This document shows, one piece after another, positions 51,506-60,483 of a stretch of 64,000 bases of DNA. A program made the position numbers and the translations under genes. The notes under the pieces are model-generated. The model was not told the origin of the DNA, did not search any database, and saw nothing but the letters and a program-made list of their open reading frames with translations. Positions within the stretch are counted from its first letter, which is position 1; each line of letters opens with the position of its first letter. The DNA comes from Thermohalobaculum sp039030715 (GTDB lineage Bacteria; Pseudomonadota; Alphaproteobacteria; Rhodobacterales; Rhodobacteraceae): contig JBCCDU010000013.1 in NCBI GenBank assembly GCA_039030715.1, positions 1-64,000 on the forward strand. Direction: 5' to 3'.

Positions 51506-52187
51506 TTTCTTCGGCCCGGACGATGCCCAGGCGCTGGTGACCACACTGGCTCTCGCGGGAATGACGGTCGTTGTTCTGATGATCGTCGCGACGCCAATTG
51601 CCTGGCGGCTGGCACGCGCAAAGGGGCGCTGGAAGGCCGTGGCGGAGGCTCTGGTCGCCCTGCCCCTGGTGCTTCCGCCCACCGTGATGGGCTTCTATCT
51701 GCTGGTTCTGATGGGGCCGGCGGGGACGCTCGGCGCCTGGTGGGTGGAACTGACCGGCACAACGCTGGCCTTTTCGTTCTCCGGGCTGGTGATCGCGAGC
51801 TGTGTGCATTCCCTGCCATTCGCCGTGCAGCCGCTGCAAAACGCCTTCGAGGCGGTGGGAGACGATCAGTTGGAAGCGGCGGCAAGCCTGCGCGCCTCGC
51901 CGTGGGACCGGTTCGTCTCGCTGGTTCTGCCGCTTTCGATCCGCGGCTATATCACCGCCGCCGTGCTTACTTTTGCCCATACCCTGGGCGAGTTCGGGGT
52001 TTTGCTGATGGTCGGCGGCAATATTCCGGGCGAGACGCGGGTCATCTCCATTGCGATTTTCGAACATGTGGAGGTTCTGGACTACGCCGCGGCGCACCGT
52101 CTTGCGGCCCTGCTGCTGGCGGTCGCATTCGCGGTTCTGCTCTCGGTCTATCTTCTGAATGCCCGGTTTCGGGCGCGGGTCGGCTGA
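51486..52187 (+). CDS. modB: molybdate ABC transporter permease ModB
   Basis: 233 residues with five TM helices. It overlaps modA by 20 bases; ATG 51492 is an alternative two codons later. The EAA-type loop is present (VGDDQLEAAASLRASPWDRFVSLVLPLSIRG), and TLGEFGVLLMVGGNIPGETRVISIAIFEHVE is the typical ModB C-terminal stretch. It forms the inner-membrane channel and is followed by modC with a TGATG overlap. Confidence 0.93.
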   Translation: MDMALSSFFGPDDAQALVTTLALAGMTVVVLMIVATPIAWRLARAKGRWKAVAEALVALPLVLPPTVMGFYLLVLMGPAGTLGAWWVELTGTTLAFSFSGLVIASCVHSLPFAVQPLQNAFEAVGDDQLEAAASLRASPWDRFVSLVLPLSIRGYITAAVLTFAHTLGEFGVLLMVGGNIPGETRVISIAIFEHVEVLDYAAAHRLAALLLAVAFAVLLSVYLLNARFRARVG

Positions 52188-53263
52188 TGCGCCTCTCGCT
52201 CGATCTGTCAACGCAGTACGGCGGTTTCACGCTGGCGGCGGCTGGCACATTCGATCTGGCGGGCGTCACCGCGCTCTTCGGACCCTCCGGCGCGGGCAAG
52301 AGCACCATCCTGCATGCCATCGCCGGGTTTCGCCCCGGGCTGGGCCAGGTCGAGGTGAATGGCGAGCGCTGGCAGGACGCGACCACAATGCGCCCGGCCC
52401 ATTGCCGCCCCGTGGGCACCGTGTTCCAGACCGGGCGTCTGTTCGATCACCTGACGATCATGGGCAATCTGCGCTTTGCCGCAAAGCGAGCGGATCGCGA
52501 CGGGCCGCAGATTACGCCGGATATGGCCATCGAGGCGCTGGGCATCGCGGACCTGACCCAACGCGATCCCACCACCCTCTCGGGCGGCGAACGCCAGCGG
52601 GTGGCGATCGCGCGCGCTCTTCTGACGCGACCCCGGCTTCTGCTGATGGACGAGCCGCTGGGCGCACTGGATCGTCGCGCCAAGGCAGCGCTCCTGCCGT
52701 TGATCGCCTCGCTGCCGGAGCGGTTCCAGATCCCCGTGATTTTCGTCAGCCATCAGTTGGAGGAAATCACTCAGATCGCCAGTCGAATGATTGCCCTGCG
52801 CGACGGGCGGTTCGTCGGGGATGGCCCACTTAGCCAGATGATCGAGACGCTGGATCCAATGGTTTCCGGCCGGTTCGAGGCGGGTGCCCTGCTGACCGGC
52901 AAGGCGACGCGTCACGAGGCCACCTATGCCATGCAAGCCATCGATCTGGGGGGGGCCGAGATCTGGATGCCCGCGCGCAGCCCGCTCTCGCCAGGCCAGG
53001 ATGTGCGGGTCCGCTTGCGCGCCCGCGACGTCTCGGTCGCGTTGTCCAAGGTCAAAGGTATCTCGATCCGAAATCAGGTGCCTGTGACGATCACTTCGAT
53101 TGCCCCCGAAGACGGCGCCTTCGCCGAAATCACGCTGGATTTGGCGGGTCAGACGCTGCGCGCCCGCTCCACCCGCCTCTCGGTGTCAGAACTCGGGCTG
53201 GAACCGGGTATGCAGGTTGTGGCTTTGGTCAAATCCGTCGCGCTCGACCGTCGGCTCAGCTGA
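52187..53263 (+). CDS. modC: molybdate ABC transporter ATP-binding protein ModC
   Basis: 358 residues from ATG 52187 (overlapping the modB stop). Walker A FGPSGAGKSTILHAIAG, signature LSGGERQRVAIARALLTRP, Walker B LLLMDEPLGALD, H-loop FVSHQLEEITQIA. The C-terminal about 75 residues form a Mop/TOBE domain (VPVTITSIAPEDGAFAEITLDLAGQTL) that binds molybdate and gates the transporter. Together with modA and modB it is a complete uptake operon. The longer frame to 51740 is an artefact. Confidence 0.94.
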   Translation: MRLSLDLSTQYGGFTLAAAGTFDLAGVTALFGPSGAGKSTILHAIAGFRPGLGQVEVNGERWQDATTMRPAHCRPVGTVFQTGRLFDHLTIMGNLRFAAKRADRDGPQITPDMAIEALGIADLTQRDPTTLSGGERQRVAIARALLTRPRLLLMDEPLGALDRRAKAALLPLIASLPERFQIPVIFVSHQLEEITQIASRMIALRDGRFVGDGPLSQMIETLDPMVSGRFEAGALLTGKATRHEATYAMQAIDLGGAEIWMPARSPLSPGQDVRVRLRARDVSVALSKVKGISIRNQVPVTITSIAPEDGAFAEITLDLAGQTLRARSTRLSVSELGLEPGMQVVALVKSVALDRRLS

Positions 53264-53283
53264 CACCGGGCTTAATCTCCATA

Positions 53284-53328
53284 TTTGCAAAAATTCCGGG
53301 AGTGTGAAATTTTCCGGAAAGTTTGCAA
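53284..53328 (+). promoter_or_regulatory. symmetrical AT/GC region ahead of tupB
   Basis: In the 75-base gap between modC and tupB, TTTGCAAA (53284-53291) and TTTGCAA (53322-53328) flank TTCCGG (53294-53299) and the palindrome TTTCCGGAAA (53311-53320). The nested repeats look like an operator or promoter region; no -10/-35 pair is clear. Confidence 0.35.
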
Positions 53329-53338
53329 CAAGGGGCCA

Positions 53339-54037
53339 ATGCAGGACGTTTGGCAGGGCATCATCGAAGCTGCGGGCCTGGTGTTGAGCGGCGACCCGGC
53401 GCTGATGGAGATCATCGCGCTGTCGCTGCGCGTCACCGGGACCGCCGTGGTCATTGCCTGTCTGATCGGAATGCCGCTGGGGGCGCTTCTGGCGGTCGGA
53501 CGCTTTCCCGGACGCGGTACATTGATCCTGCTGACCAATGCACTGATGGGTCTACCGCCGGTTGTGGTGGGGCTTCTGGTCTACATGATGCTCTCGAATG
53601 CGGGGCCGCTGGGCATTCTGGGCCTGCTCTACACGCCGACCGCAATGATCATCGCGCAGGCTGTGCTGGTAACCCCGATTATCGCGGCCTTGTCGCGTCA
53701 GGTGCTGGCCTCGATGCTGCAGGAATACAGCGAGATGCTGCGGGCGATGGGTGCATCGCGGGTCGAGACCGCGCTGACTCTGCTGCGCGACGCCCGGTTT
53801 GCGCTGATCACCGTGGCGCTTGCTGGCCTCGGTCGCGCGATTGCAGAAGTCGGCGCCGTTCTGATCGTGGGCGGCAATATCAACCACGCGACGCGGGTGA
53901 TGACGACTGCGATCGCACTGGAAACCTCCAAGGGAAATCTCGCGCTGGCGCTTGGCCTGGGTATGGTCCTGATCGCCATCGCGGTGGCGGTCAACGCGGC
54001 GCTAATGGCCGTCGGCCGGAACCCGGCGCATGCTTGA
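53339..54037 (+). CDS. tupB: tungstate ABC transporter permease TupB
   Basis: 232 residues from ATG 53339, with AAGGGG upstream; the frame to 53285 lacks support. Five to six TM helices. The EAA loop is EMLRAMGASRVETALTLLRDARFALITVALAGLGRAIAEVGAVLIVGGNI. Permeases in tup operons carry this VGAVLIVGGN end. Assigned to tungstate because the binding protein at 54722 is TupA-like. It overlaps tupC by eight bases. Confidence 0.88.
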   Translation: MQDVWQGIIEAAGLVLSGDPALMEIIALSLRVTGTAVVIACLIGMPLGALLAVGRFPGRGTLILLTNALMGLPPVVVGLLVYMMLSNAGPLGILGLLYTPTAMIIAQAVLVTPIIAALSRQVLASMLQEYSEMLRAMGASRVETALTLLRDARFALITVALAGLGRAIAEVGAVLIVGGNINHATRVMTTAIALETSKGNLALALGLGMVLIAIAVAVNAALMAVGRNPAHA

Positions 54038-54725
54038 GATGACACGTATGCCCCCGCTACCCGGTCTGGTGGACGTCACGGTCACCGCGAATGGCCGCAC
54101 CCTGATCGACGGGCTGACCCTGCAACTGGGGTCGCAGCGCACAGTGCTGTTGGGCCCCAACGGCGCGGGCAAGAGCCTGACCTTGCGCCTGATCCAGGGT
54201 CTGATCGAACCGGAGCAAGGATATATCCGCCAGGGCGCCGGGCGAACCTCACTGGTGGCACAGCAACCGGTTCTGCTGCGACGCAGTGTCCGGGCCAATC
54301 TGGACCACGCCTTGAAGATCCACGGGATTGCGAAGACCGCGCGCCCCGGTCGGATCTTGCACCTGCTGGGCCTGGGGCGCCTCACAGACCTGGCAGAGCG
54401 CCCTGCGCGAGTCCTGTCGGGGGGAGAACAGCAACGCCTGTCACTGCTGCGAGCGCTGGCCGCAGAGCCCGCCATGCTGCTGCTGGACGAGCCCAGCGCG
54501 CATCTGGACCCTCAGTCCACCGCACATATCGAACGCGTAATCTTCGCAGCAGCGGTGCCCTTCCTGCTGATCACACATGACCTGGGCCAGGCGCGCCGCA
54601 TGGCTGACCGGGTGCTGTTCATGCATCATGGGCGGCTGGTGGAGGACACGCCCGCCGACGCATTCTTCACCCAACCCCAGAGCGCAGAGGCCAATGCCTT
54701 TTTGAACGGGGACCTGATCCTATGA
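54030..54725 (+). CDS. tupC: tungstate ABC transporter ATP-binding protein TupC
   Basis: 231 residues. Walker A LLGPNGAGKSLTLRLIQGL, signature VLSGGEQQRLSLLRALAAEP, Walker B LLLDEPSAHLD, H-loop FLLITHDLGQARRMADR. No Mop domain, unlike modC. It powers the TupAB complex. Start ATG 54030 overlaps tupB, and its end overlaps tupA's ATG by four bases, so all three genes are coupled. Confidence 0.9.
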   Translation: MLEMTRMPPLPGLVDVTVTANGRTLIDGLTLQLGSQRTVLLGPNGAGKSLTLRLIQGLIEPEQGYIRQGAGRTSLVAQQPVLLRRSVRANLDHALKIHGIAKTARPGRILHLLGLGRLTDLAERPARVLSGGEQQRLSLLRALAAEPAMLLLDEPSAHLDPQSTAHIERVIFAAAVPFLLITHDLGQARRMADRVLFMHHGRLVEDTPADAFFTQPQSAEANAFLNGDLIL

Positions 54726-55528
54726 GAGCCCTTGCTGCCCTTCTGGCCATGATCCTCGCGCTGGCTAATCCGGCCTTGGCCGAGGATCGCTCGATACTGG
54801 TGCAATCGACAACGTCCACCGCGAATTCCGGGCTCTACGATCATCTGCTGCCGATCTTCCAGGCAGAGAGCGGTATCCAGGTGAATGTTGTCGCAGTCGG
54901 CACCGGCCAGGCGATCAAGAATGCCCGAAACGGTGATGGAGATGTCCTGCTGGTGCATTCGCGCGAGGCGGAGGAGGCCTTCGTCGCCGAGGGCTGGGGC
55001 GTTGAGCGCTTCGATCTGATGTACAACGATTTTGTCTTGGTCGGACCCGAAGACGATCCGGCGGATGTTGCGGGCATGACGAATGCTACCAATGCGCTCG
55101 ACAAGATCCGGCGGACAGGTTCGATCTTCGCCTCGCGCGGCGACAACAGCGGGACACATGCGAAGGAACGCGCACTTTGGTCGGATACCGGCAGCGAGCC
55201 GCAGGCGGGGGAGCCGTGGTATCGCGAAACCGGCGCCGGGATGGGCGCCACCCTGACGATTGCAACGAATATGGGGGCCTACACGCTCAGCGACCGCGCG
55301 ACGTGGATCAGCTACGGCAACAAAGGCACGCATCGGGTTCTGGTCGAAGGCGATCCGAAGCTGTTCAACCAATACGGCGTGATCCTGGTGAACCCGGCGA
55401 AGCATCCCCGCGTGCGGTCCGGGGACGGGCAGATCTTCATCGACTGGCTTCGGTCACCGCGTGGACAGCAGGCCATAGCCGCGTTTCAGGTGGATGGACA
55501 ACAGCTCTTCACGCCGAACGCGCATTAG
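54722..55528 (+). CDS. tupA: tungstate-binding protein TupA
   Basis: 268 residues. Signal peptide about 1-21 (...ANPALAED). TupA hallmark near the mature N-terminus: STTSTANSGLYDHLLPIFQ, with the Thr-Thr-Ser-Thr and following Gly that bind tungstate. VGTGQAIKNARNGDGDVLLVH and FDLMYNDFVLVGP are family blocks, as is FASRGDNSGTHAKE. High selectivity for tungstate over molybdate is known for TupA. It ends four bases before the convergent regulator gene. Confidence 0.92.
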   Translation: MRALAALLAMILALANPALAEDRSILVQSTTSTANSGLYDHLLPIFQAESGIQVNVVAVGTGQAIKNARNGDGDVLLVHSREAEEAFVAEGWGVERFDLMYNDFVLVGPEDDPADVAGMTNATNALDKIRRTGSIFASRGDNSGTHAKERALWSDTGSEPQAGEPWYRETGAGMGATLTIATNMGAYTLSDRATWISYGNKGTHRVLVEGDPKLFNQYGVILVNPAKHPRVRSGDGQIFIDWLRSPRGQQAIAAFQVDGQQLFTPNAH

Positions 55529-55531
55529 CGC

Positions 55532-56425
55532 TCAATCGCCATTCCAGCGCACTTGACCCAGGGCGGAGATGTCATAGCCCGCCATCGCCCCCGCGCGCTC
55601 GGCAAATGCCGAGCTGTGCGCGAAGTCCATCAGACGCTGCCAGGCAGGTTGAAACCAGAACTGGCGTGCGATGGCGATGTCATAGTGCTCGACCGTAAGG
55701 GGCAGGAAATCCAGTTTGTACTCGCGCGCCATGCAAGCCAGGCCGGGGGCCGCGACTGCGGCACCGTTGGCGATGGCGGAGGCTGCCTCGCTTTCCGTTC
55801 GCGCAGGTTCCGCCGACAGATCCAGGTCGTCCAGATCCACGCCCGCCACCGCCAGTTGGTGTCGGAACAGGATATCCGCGCCCGAGCCGGGCTGCCTCGC
55901 GACGACCTTCTGACCGGCCAGATCGGATAGTTGGCGAATATCCGCCCCAGCCGCCAGGATCAGCCCGCGCTGGCGTTCGGCCCAGCCGACCAGCACGAAA
56001 CCCGCGGGCAGGCGGGCCGCAGCAATGGGGATGTTCCATGTCCCGCTGGCCGCATCGAAAACGTGCATCCCGCACGCACTCGCCTGACCCGAGACCACAC
56101 GTTCCAACCCATCGAGCGAGCCGTCGAAAAAACTCGGCAGTCGCGCGCCCGACGCACGGAGCGCCCAGTCAAGCAGCGGATCATGCGAGCCTGCGATCAC
56201 TTCAGCACCGGCACTCGCAATATCCCGGGGCCGCTCCTCGGCACCCTGGCGCCGGCTCAACCACGCCTGCACATCCTGGCGTCGGAACAGCAGTTTGCCG
56301 GTCGCCCTGGTATGGGGAATACCGCCCGACGCTGCGAGATCGTAGACGCGGCGTTGTTTCACGCGCAGCAGGTCGGCAACCTCCTGCGTCGTCATGAAAT
56401 CCGGCAGATCCTCGGACACGGTCAT
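55532..56425 (-). CDS. HTH-binding-protein-like regulator (oxyanion response candidate)
   Basis: 297 residues. N-terminal excisionase/MerR-like HTH (about 10-58): MTTQEVADLLRVKQRRVYDLAASGGIPHTRATGKLLFRRQDVQAWLSRR. The C-terminal half (about 80-290) resembles a substrate-binding PBP fold (PF12727-type): GMHVFDAASGTWNIPIAAARLPAGFVLVGW and VARQPGSGADILFRHQLAVAG. Its place facing the tup and mod operons suggests a sensor of molybdate or tungstate. It is not ModE, which has a winged-helix plus TOBE. Ligand and targets are inference. Confidence 0.75.
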   Translation of the reverse strand: MTVSEDLPDFMTTQEVADLLRVKQRRVYDLAASGGIPHTRATGKLLFRRQDVQAWLSRRQGAEERPRDIASAGAEVIAGSHDPLLDWALRASGARLPSFFDGSLDGLERVVSGQASACGMHVFDAASGTWNIPIAAARLPAGFVLVGWAERQRGLILAAGADIRQLSDLAGQKVVARQPGSGADILFRHQLAVAGVDLDDLDLSAEPARTESEAASAIANGAAVAAPGLACMAREYKLDFLPLTVEHYDIAIARQFWFQPAWQRLMDFAHSSAFAERAGAMAGYDISALGQVRWNGD

Positions 56426-56649
56426 CGCCAGACCATATCGCCGCCTGTCGCCCCTGCAAGCAAAAGCGAGGGGCCAGAGCGATGGTTAGAAATTGGACCG
56501 AAATCGTGGCGCCAAGTGATTAATATTGGAAAATATGAACAACTATACTTAACAATAAAAAATCAACACAAATAAAACTCATTTGACTTTAGAGCTACCC
56601 TCAATGTAATTTTCAGCATGTAGAGTGTCGTCGGGGAGTAATCACGCAG

Positions 56650-58596
56650 ATGTCGGAGCAGACAGCGCCCTTGCGCCTGACGCAGAAATTGCTTGCTGCC
56701 CCACGCGGGGCGAAACAGGCGATGATGCTTGCGCTGGACATGATGGCCTTGCTGGCCGCCTGCTTTGTCGTGCCATGGCTGTTCGGCGTCCCGCTGAGCG
56801 CCCTGCCCTTTATCAAGGACCAGCAGATCTTCGTCGCGATCTACGTCCCGCTTGGGCTTTGCCTTCTGTGGTTCCTGCAGTTCTATCGTATGGTCGTACG
56901 CACACTGGACCACAGCGCCGTTTCGAAAATGGTGCAGGCGGGGATCGGCCTTTCGGTCCTGGCTGCCCTGATCTTCCTCGACCGCACCAGCGTGGCCAAG
57001 GCGGCGGCGCTGGGCGTGGTAGTCGGTGGCGTATCGATCGGCCTTGCCGGACTTGGCCGGGTGCTGGTGCGCAATCTGATTGCGCGTATCGGGGGGGCGC
57101 CAGTGGGCGATCCTTTGCTGATCTATGGCGCCGGACGGGCGGGGCATCAGCTTGCCTCGGCGCTCGCCAACGATCCGCGGTTTCGCCCTGTAGCGTTTCT
57201 GGATGACGACCCGGCGCTACAAAATCTGCGCGTTGGCTCGCTGAATGTGCATCCAGGCAAGGCGCTCGAGGACCTGAGCAAACGCCACAATACCAAGCGG
57301 ATTGCCATTGCCATCCCCTCGCTTGGTCGGCGGCGGCGGCGCGAGATCATGGACGAACTCGCACGCCAGGAATTCGAGGTGCTGTCGATCCCGGCCTTTG
57401 CCGACCTGGTTGCCGGAACCCATGCCGTCTCGGACTTGCGGAAGGTTCAGATCGGCGAGCTTCTGGAACGCGATGTGGTCGATCTCAGCCAGTCGCGAAT
57501 GCATCGTTGGTTCGTCGGACGTACGGTGATGGTAACCGGGGCTGGAGGCTCCATCGGGTCGGAAGTGGCGCGCCAAGCTCTGCAACTGGGTATCGAACGG
57601 CTGATCCTGTTCGAGATGTCCGAGGTCGCGCTCTACACCATTCATCAGGAACTCAAGGGCCAGACCCACGAAGTGGAATTGATCCCGATCCTGGGTTCAG
57701 TCACAGATGCGGCGCGTGTGGCTGCGATCTTCACCGCGCACAAGGTCGATGCCGTGTATCACGCCGCCGCGTTCAAGCATGTGCCCCTGGTCGAAGCGAA
57801 TGCGCTGGCCGGGATCGAAAACAACATTCTGGGCACTGAAACCGTCGCCCAAGCAGCGGGCGCGCACGGGGTGCAGCGGTTCGTGCTTGTCTCGACCGAC
57901 AAGGCAGTGCGCCCCACCAACGTGATGGGCGCCACCAAGCGCCTGGCGGAGCTGGTAATCGGCGCGGCGCAGCAGGACCATCCGGGCACCGTCTTCTCGA
58001 TGGTGCGGTTCGGAAATGTACTCGGCTCGTCGGGCTCGGTCATTCCGCTTTTCGAGCGTCAGATCATGCAGGGCGGGCCGGTCACGGTCACGCATCCCGA
58101 AATTATCCGCTATTTCATGACGATCCCGGAAGCCAGCCAACTGGTCATCACCGCAGGTCTGCAGGCCAATGGCGGCGAGGTCTTTGTGCTGGATATGGGC
58201 GCGCCGGTGAAGATCATCGATCTGGCGCGGCGCATGATCCAGCTTTCGGGCGCCAGCGTACGCGACGCCCAGAACCCGGATGGGGATATCGAAATCCGCA
58301 TCACCGGATTGCGGCCGGGTGAGAAGCTCTACGAGGAACTGCTGATCGACACCGATGCGGTGGCGACCCCCGACCCAAAGATCTTCTGCGCGCGCGAACG
58401 TGGTATGCCAACGGCAGAGGTGGCCGAGACCCTCGGCGCATTGCGAAGCGCTATCGAAACCAGCCAGGCGCAGCAGGCGCTGGCCATCCTCGAACGGGCC
58501 GTGCCGGATTATACCCGATCCGGCGATGCGCAGGATCTGGATGGAACCCAGGCGCCGCATATCTTCCCACATACCATTCCGGGCGGACGTGCCTGA
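56650..58596 (+). CDS. FlaA1/CapD-type nucleoside-diphosphate-sugar dehydratase/epimerase
   Basis: 648 residues. N-terminal four TM helices (about 20-155), a first Rossmann-like CoA-binding-type domain (LLIYGAGRAGHQLASALAND) and a second SDR domain (about 290-560) with VTGAGGSIGSEVARQAL, and the active region LVSTDKAVRPTNVMGATKR. It matches WbpM/PglF/CapD-type enzymes that start UDP-sugar modification (C4,6-dehydration of UDP-GlcNAc). The upstream 190 bases are AT-rich and probably hold the promoter of the polysaccharide operon. Function in detail unknown; membrane-anchored. Confidence 0.87.
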   Translation: MSEQTAPLRLTQKLLAAPRGAKQAMMLALDMMALLAACFVVPWLFGVPLSALPFIKDQQIFVAIYVPLGLCLLWFLQFYRMVVRTLDHSAVSKMVQAGIGLSVLAALIFLDRTSVAKAAALGVVVGGVSIGLAGLGRVLVRNLIARIGGAPVGDPLLIYGAGRAGHQLASALANDPRFRPVAFLDDDPALQNLRVGSLNVHPGKALEDLSKRHNTKRIAIAIPSLGRRRRREIMDELARQEFEVLSIPAFADLVAGTHAVSDLRKVQIGELLERDVVDLSQSRMHRWFVGRTVMVTGAGGSIGSEVARQALQLGIERLILFEMSEVALYTIHQELKGQTHEVELIPILGSVTDAARVAAIFTAHKVDAVYHAAAFKHVPLVEANALAGIENNILGTETVAQAAGAHGVQRFVLVSTDKAVRPTNVMGATKRLAELVIGAAQQDHPGTVFSMVRFGNVLGSSGSVIPLFERQIMQGGPVTVTHPEIIRYFMTIPEASQLVITAGLQANGGEVFVLDMGAPVKIIDLARRMIQLSGASVRDAQNPDGDIEIRITGLRPGEKLYEELLIDTDAVATPDPKIFCARERGMPTAEVAETLGALRSAIETSQAQQALAILERAVPDYTRSGDAQDLDGTQAPHIFPHTIPGGRA

Positions 58597-58662
58597 GAGA
58601 ATTGCGTGCCTCCGCCGGGGCGTATAGTCCTGCGAACCCATCACTGCGCGGAGGAAGCTGCA

Positions 58663-59400
58663 ATGACCGATCGTGGAACCTGCCTGATCACCGGCGCCAG
58701 CAGGGGCATAGGTGCTGCCGTGGCGCGGATGGCCGGACAGGCCGGATATGCGGTTCTGGTGAACTATGCAGGCAACCGCCAGGCAGCAGACGCGGTTGTG
58801 GCTGAAATCACCGGCGCTGGCGGGCGCGCCCTGGCCCATCAGGCGGATGTGGCGAGCGAGCCCGAGGTCGTCGCGATGTTCGACCGGGCAGAGGTGGAGC
58901 TTGGCCCCCTCACAGCGCTTGTGAACAATGCCGGGATCACCCAGACCAGCACGAAATTCGTCGATATGGATGCGGCCCGGATCGACCGGCTGATGCAGGT
59001 GAATGTCACTGGCAGCTTCATCGCGGCGCGCGAGGCCGTGCGTCGGTTCACAGGACCGGGCGCCATCGTCAATCTCTCCTCCCGCGCAGCGCCTCTCGGC
59101 AGTCCGGGCGAGTTCATCGATTACGCCGCCTCGAAAGGCGCCATCGACACCATGACCATCGGGTTGTCCAAGGAGGTCGGCCCCCAGGGCATCCGCGTCA
59201 ACGCCGTGCGTCCCGGCCTGATCGAAACCGAAATCCATGCAACCTCGGGCGACGCGGGCCGCATCGACCGGTTGGTTGGCGGGGTTCCGATGCAACGCAC
59301 CGGCACGGCGGAAGAAGTGGCCGAGGTGGTCATGTGGCTCCTCTCCGATGCCGCGTCCTACGTCACCGGCGCGCTGGTCGATGTGGGTGGCGGCCGCTGA
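58663..59400 (+). CDS. SDR-family oxidoreductase
   Basis: 245 residues from ATG 58663, with GGAGGA eight bases upstream. TGASRGIGAAV, NNAGITQTSTKF, LSSRAAPLGSPGEFIDYAASKGAI with Tyr-x3-Lys and the end ALVDVGGGR. Typical classical SDR; glucose 1-dehydrogenase or 3-oxoacyl reductase-like. It lies inside the polysaccharide cluster and could act on a sugar intermediate, but this is not shown. Confidence 0.85.
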   Translation: MTDRGTCLITGASRGIGAAVARMAGQAGYAVLVNYAGNRQAADAVVAEITGAGGRALAHQADVASEPEVVAMFDRAEVELGPLTALVNNAGITQTSTKFVDMDAARIDRLMQVNVTGSFIAAREAVRRFTGPGAIVNLSSRAAPLGSPGEFIDYAASKGAIDTMTIGLSKEVGPQGIRVNAVRPGLIETEIHATSGDAGRIDRLVGGVPMQRTGTAEEVAEVVMWLLSDAASYVTGALVDVGGGR

Positions 59401-59409
59401 GCGTCGCCC

Positions 59410-60483
59410 ATGAGGATCCACAAGATCGTCTCCGGCCTGGGCGTCGGCGGGGCGGAAGCCTTTGCGGTTGACCTCGCGCTGGCGCTTCAGGCGCGCGGGC
59501 ACCGACTGCAGATAACCGCGCTGTCCCATGCCCGCGAAATGGGCGATGACAGCGAGGTGGAAGCCCGCAATCGGACCCGCCTGGCAGAGGCTGGCGTGGC
59601 AGTGGAGATTATCGGCCACCGCAAACGACGTCGGGTCTGGCCCGCTGCGAGGCAACTTCGGCGCAATTTGCGCGGGTCCGAAAACCCCGATCTGATCCAT
59701 TGTCATCTGAAACTGGGAATCGCCCTGACTTTGCTGGCCGGGTGGCGTGGGACGGTGGTCGCGACCCATCACAACACACCCCTGCCCCGTCCCGCCTGGC
59801 CCCTGCGGCTGCTTTCGCACCGGACTGGGGCCTATGTCGCAATATCCAGCGAGGCGAAGCGGAACCTGACGGCGGTTGCCGCCTGCCCGGTCCATCATAT
59901 CCCGAACGGGATCGATCTGGAACGGTTGGGCGACATCTCGCGCAAACCGGCTGAAGAGGGAACGCTGCGGGTCGTCTCCCTCGGCAATCTGCGCCCGCAG
60001 AAGAATTACACCCACCTGGTCGAGATCGCGGCGGGTACGCAGCCGGGCATCCACTTCTCGATTGCCGGCGAAGGGGCAGAGCGGGCAACAATAGAAGCGC
60101 GGATCGCAGAGCTCGGCTTGCAGGATCGGGTGCGCCTACTGGGCGCGCGCGCCGATGTCTCTGCGCTGCTGCAGAATGCGGACGCCTATCTCCTCACCTC
60201 GAAATGGGAAGGGATGCCGATCGCCTTGATCGAGGCGATGCAGGCCGGATTGCCGATCATCTCCTCCGATGTCGGCGGGTGCCGCGAGATTCTGGGGGAG
60301 GAGACTGGCTTCCTCTGCCCGAGCGATGACACCGAAGCCTTCACCACCGCCTTGAACCGCCTGGCCGGGGACACGCACCTGCGCGCTCGAATGGGCCGCG
60401 CCGCCAGAGCACGTGCCAAGGACTTCGGGATCGACCCCTGCGCCGAAGCGCATGAAGCGCTTTATGCCGAGGTTCTGGGATGA
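59410..60483 (+). CDS. GT4-family glycosyltransferase
   Basis: 357 residues. GT-B fold: N-terminal SGLGVGGAEAFAVDLALAL, a mid-linker HIPNGIDLERL, then VVSLGNLRPQKNYTHLVEIA, and the C-terminal signature SKWEGMPIALIEAMQAGLPIISSDVGGCREIL (E-x7-E). It transfers a sugar, with retention, to a lipid-linked glycan. It is followed by the flippase gene with ATGA overlap. Substrate unknown. Confidence 0.9.
   Translation: MRIHKIVSGLGVGGAEAFAVDLALALQARGHRLQITALSHAREMGDDSEVEARNRTRLAEAGVAVEIIGHRKRRRVWPAARQLRRNLRGSENPDLIHCHLKLGIALTLLAGWRGTVVATHHNTPLPRPAWPLRLLSHRTGAYVAISSEAKRNLTAVAACPVHHIPNGIDLERLGDISRKPAEEGTLRVVSLGNLRPQKNYTHLVEIAAGTQPGIHFSIAGEGAERATIEARIAELGLQDRVRLLGARADVSALLQNADAYLLTSKWEGMPIALIEAMQAGLPIISSDVGGCREILGEETGFLCPSDDTEAFTTALNRLAGDTHLRARMGRAARARAKDFGIDPCAEAHEALYAEVLG

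Noticed and set aside
57697..60054. A 785-residue minus-strand frame crossing CapD, SDR and glycosyltransferase
   Set aside because: Three well-formed genes with their own ribosome sites occupy the other strand; this frame has no domain.
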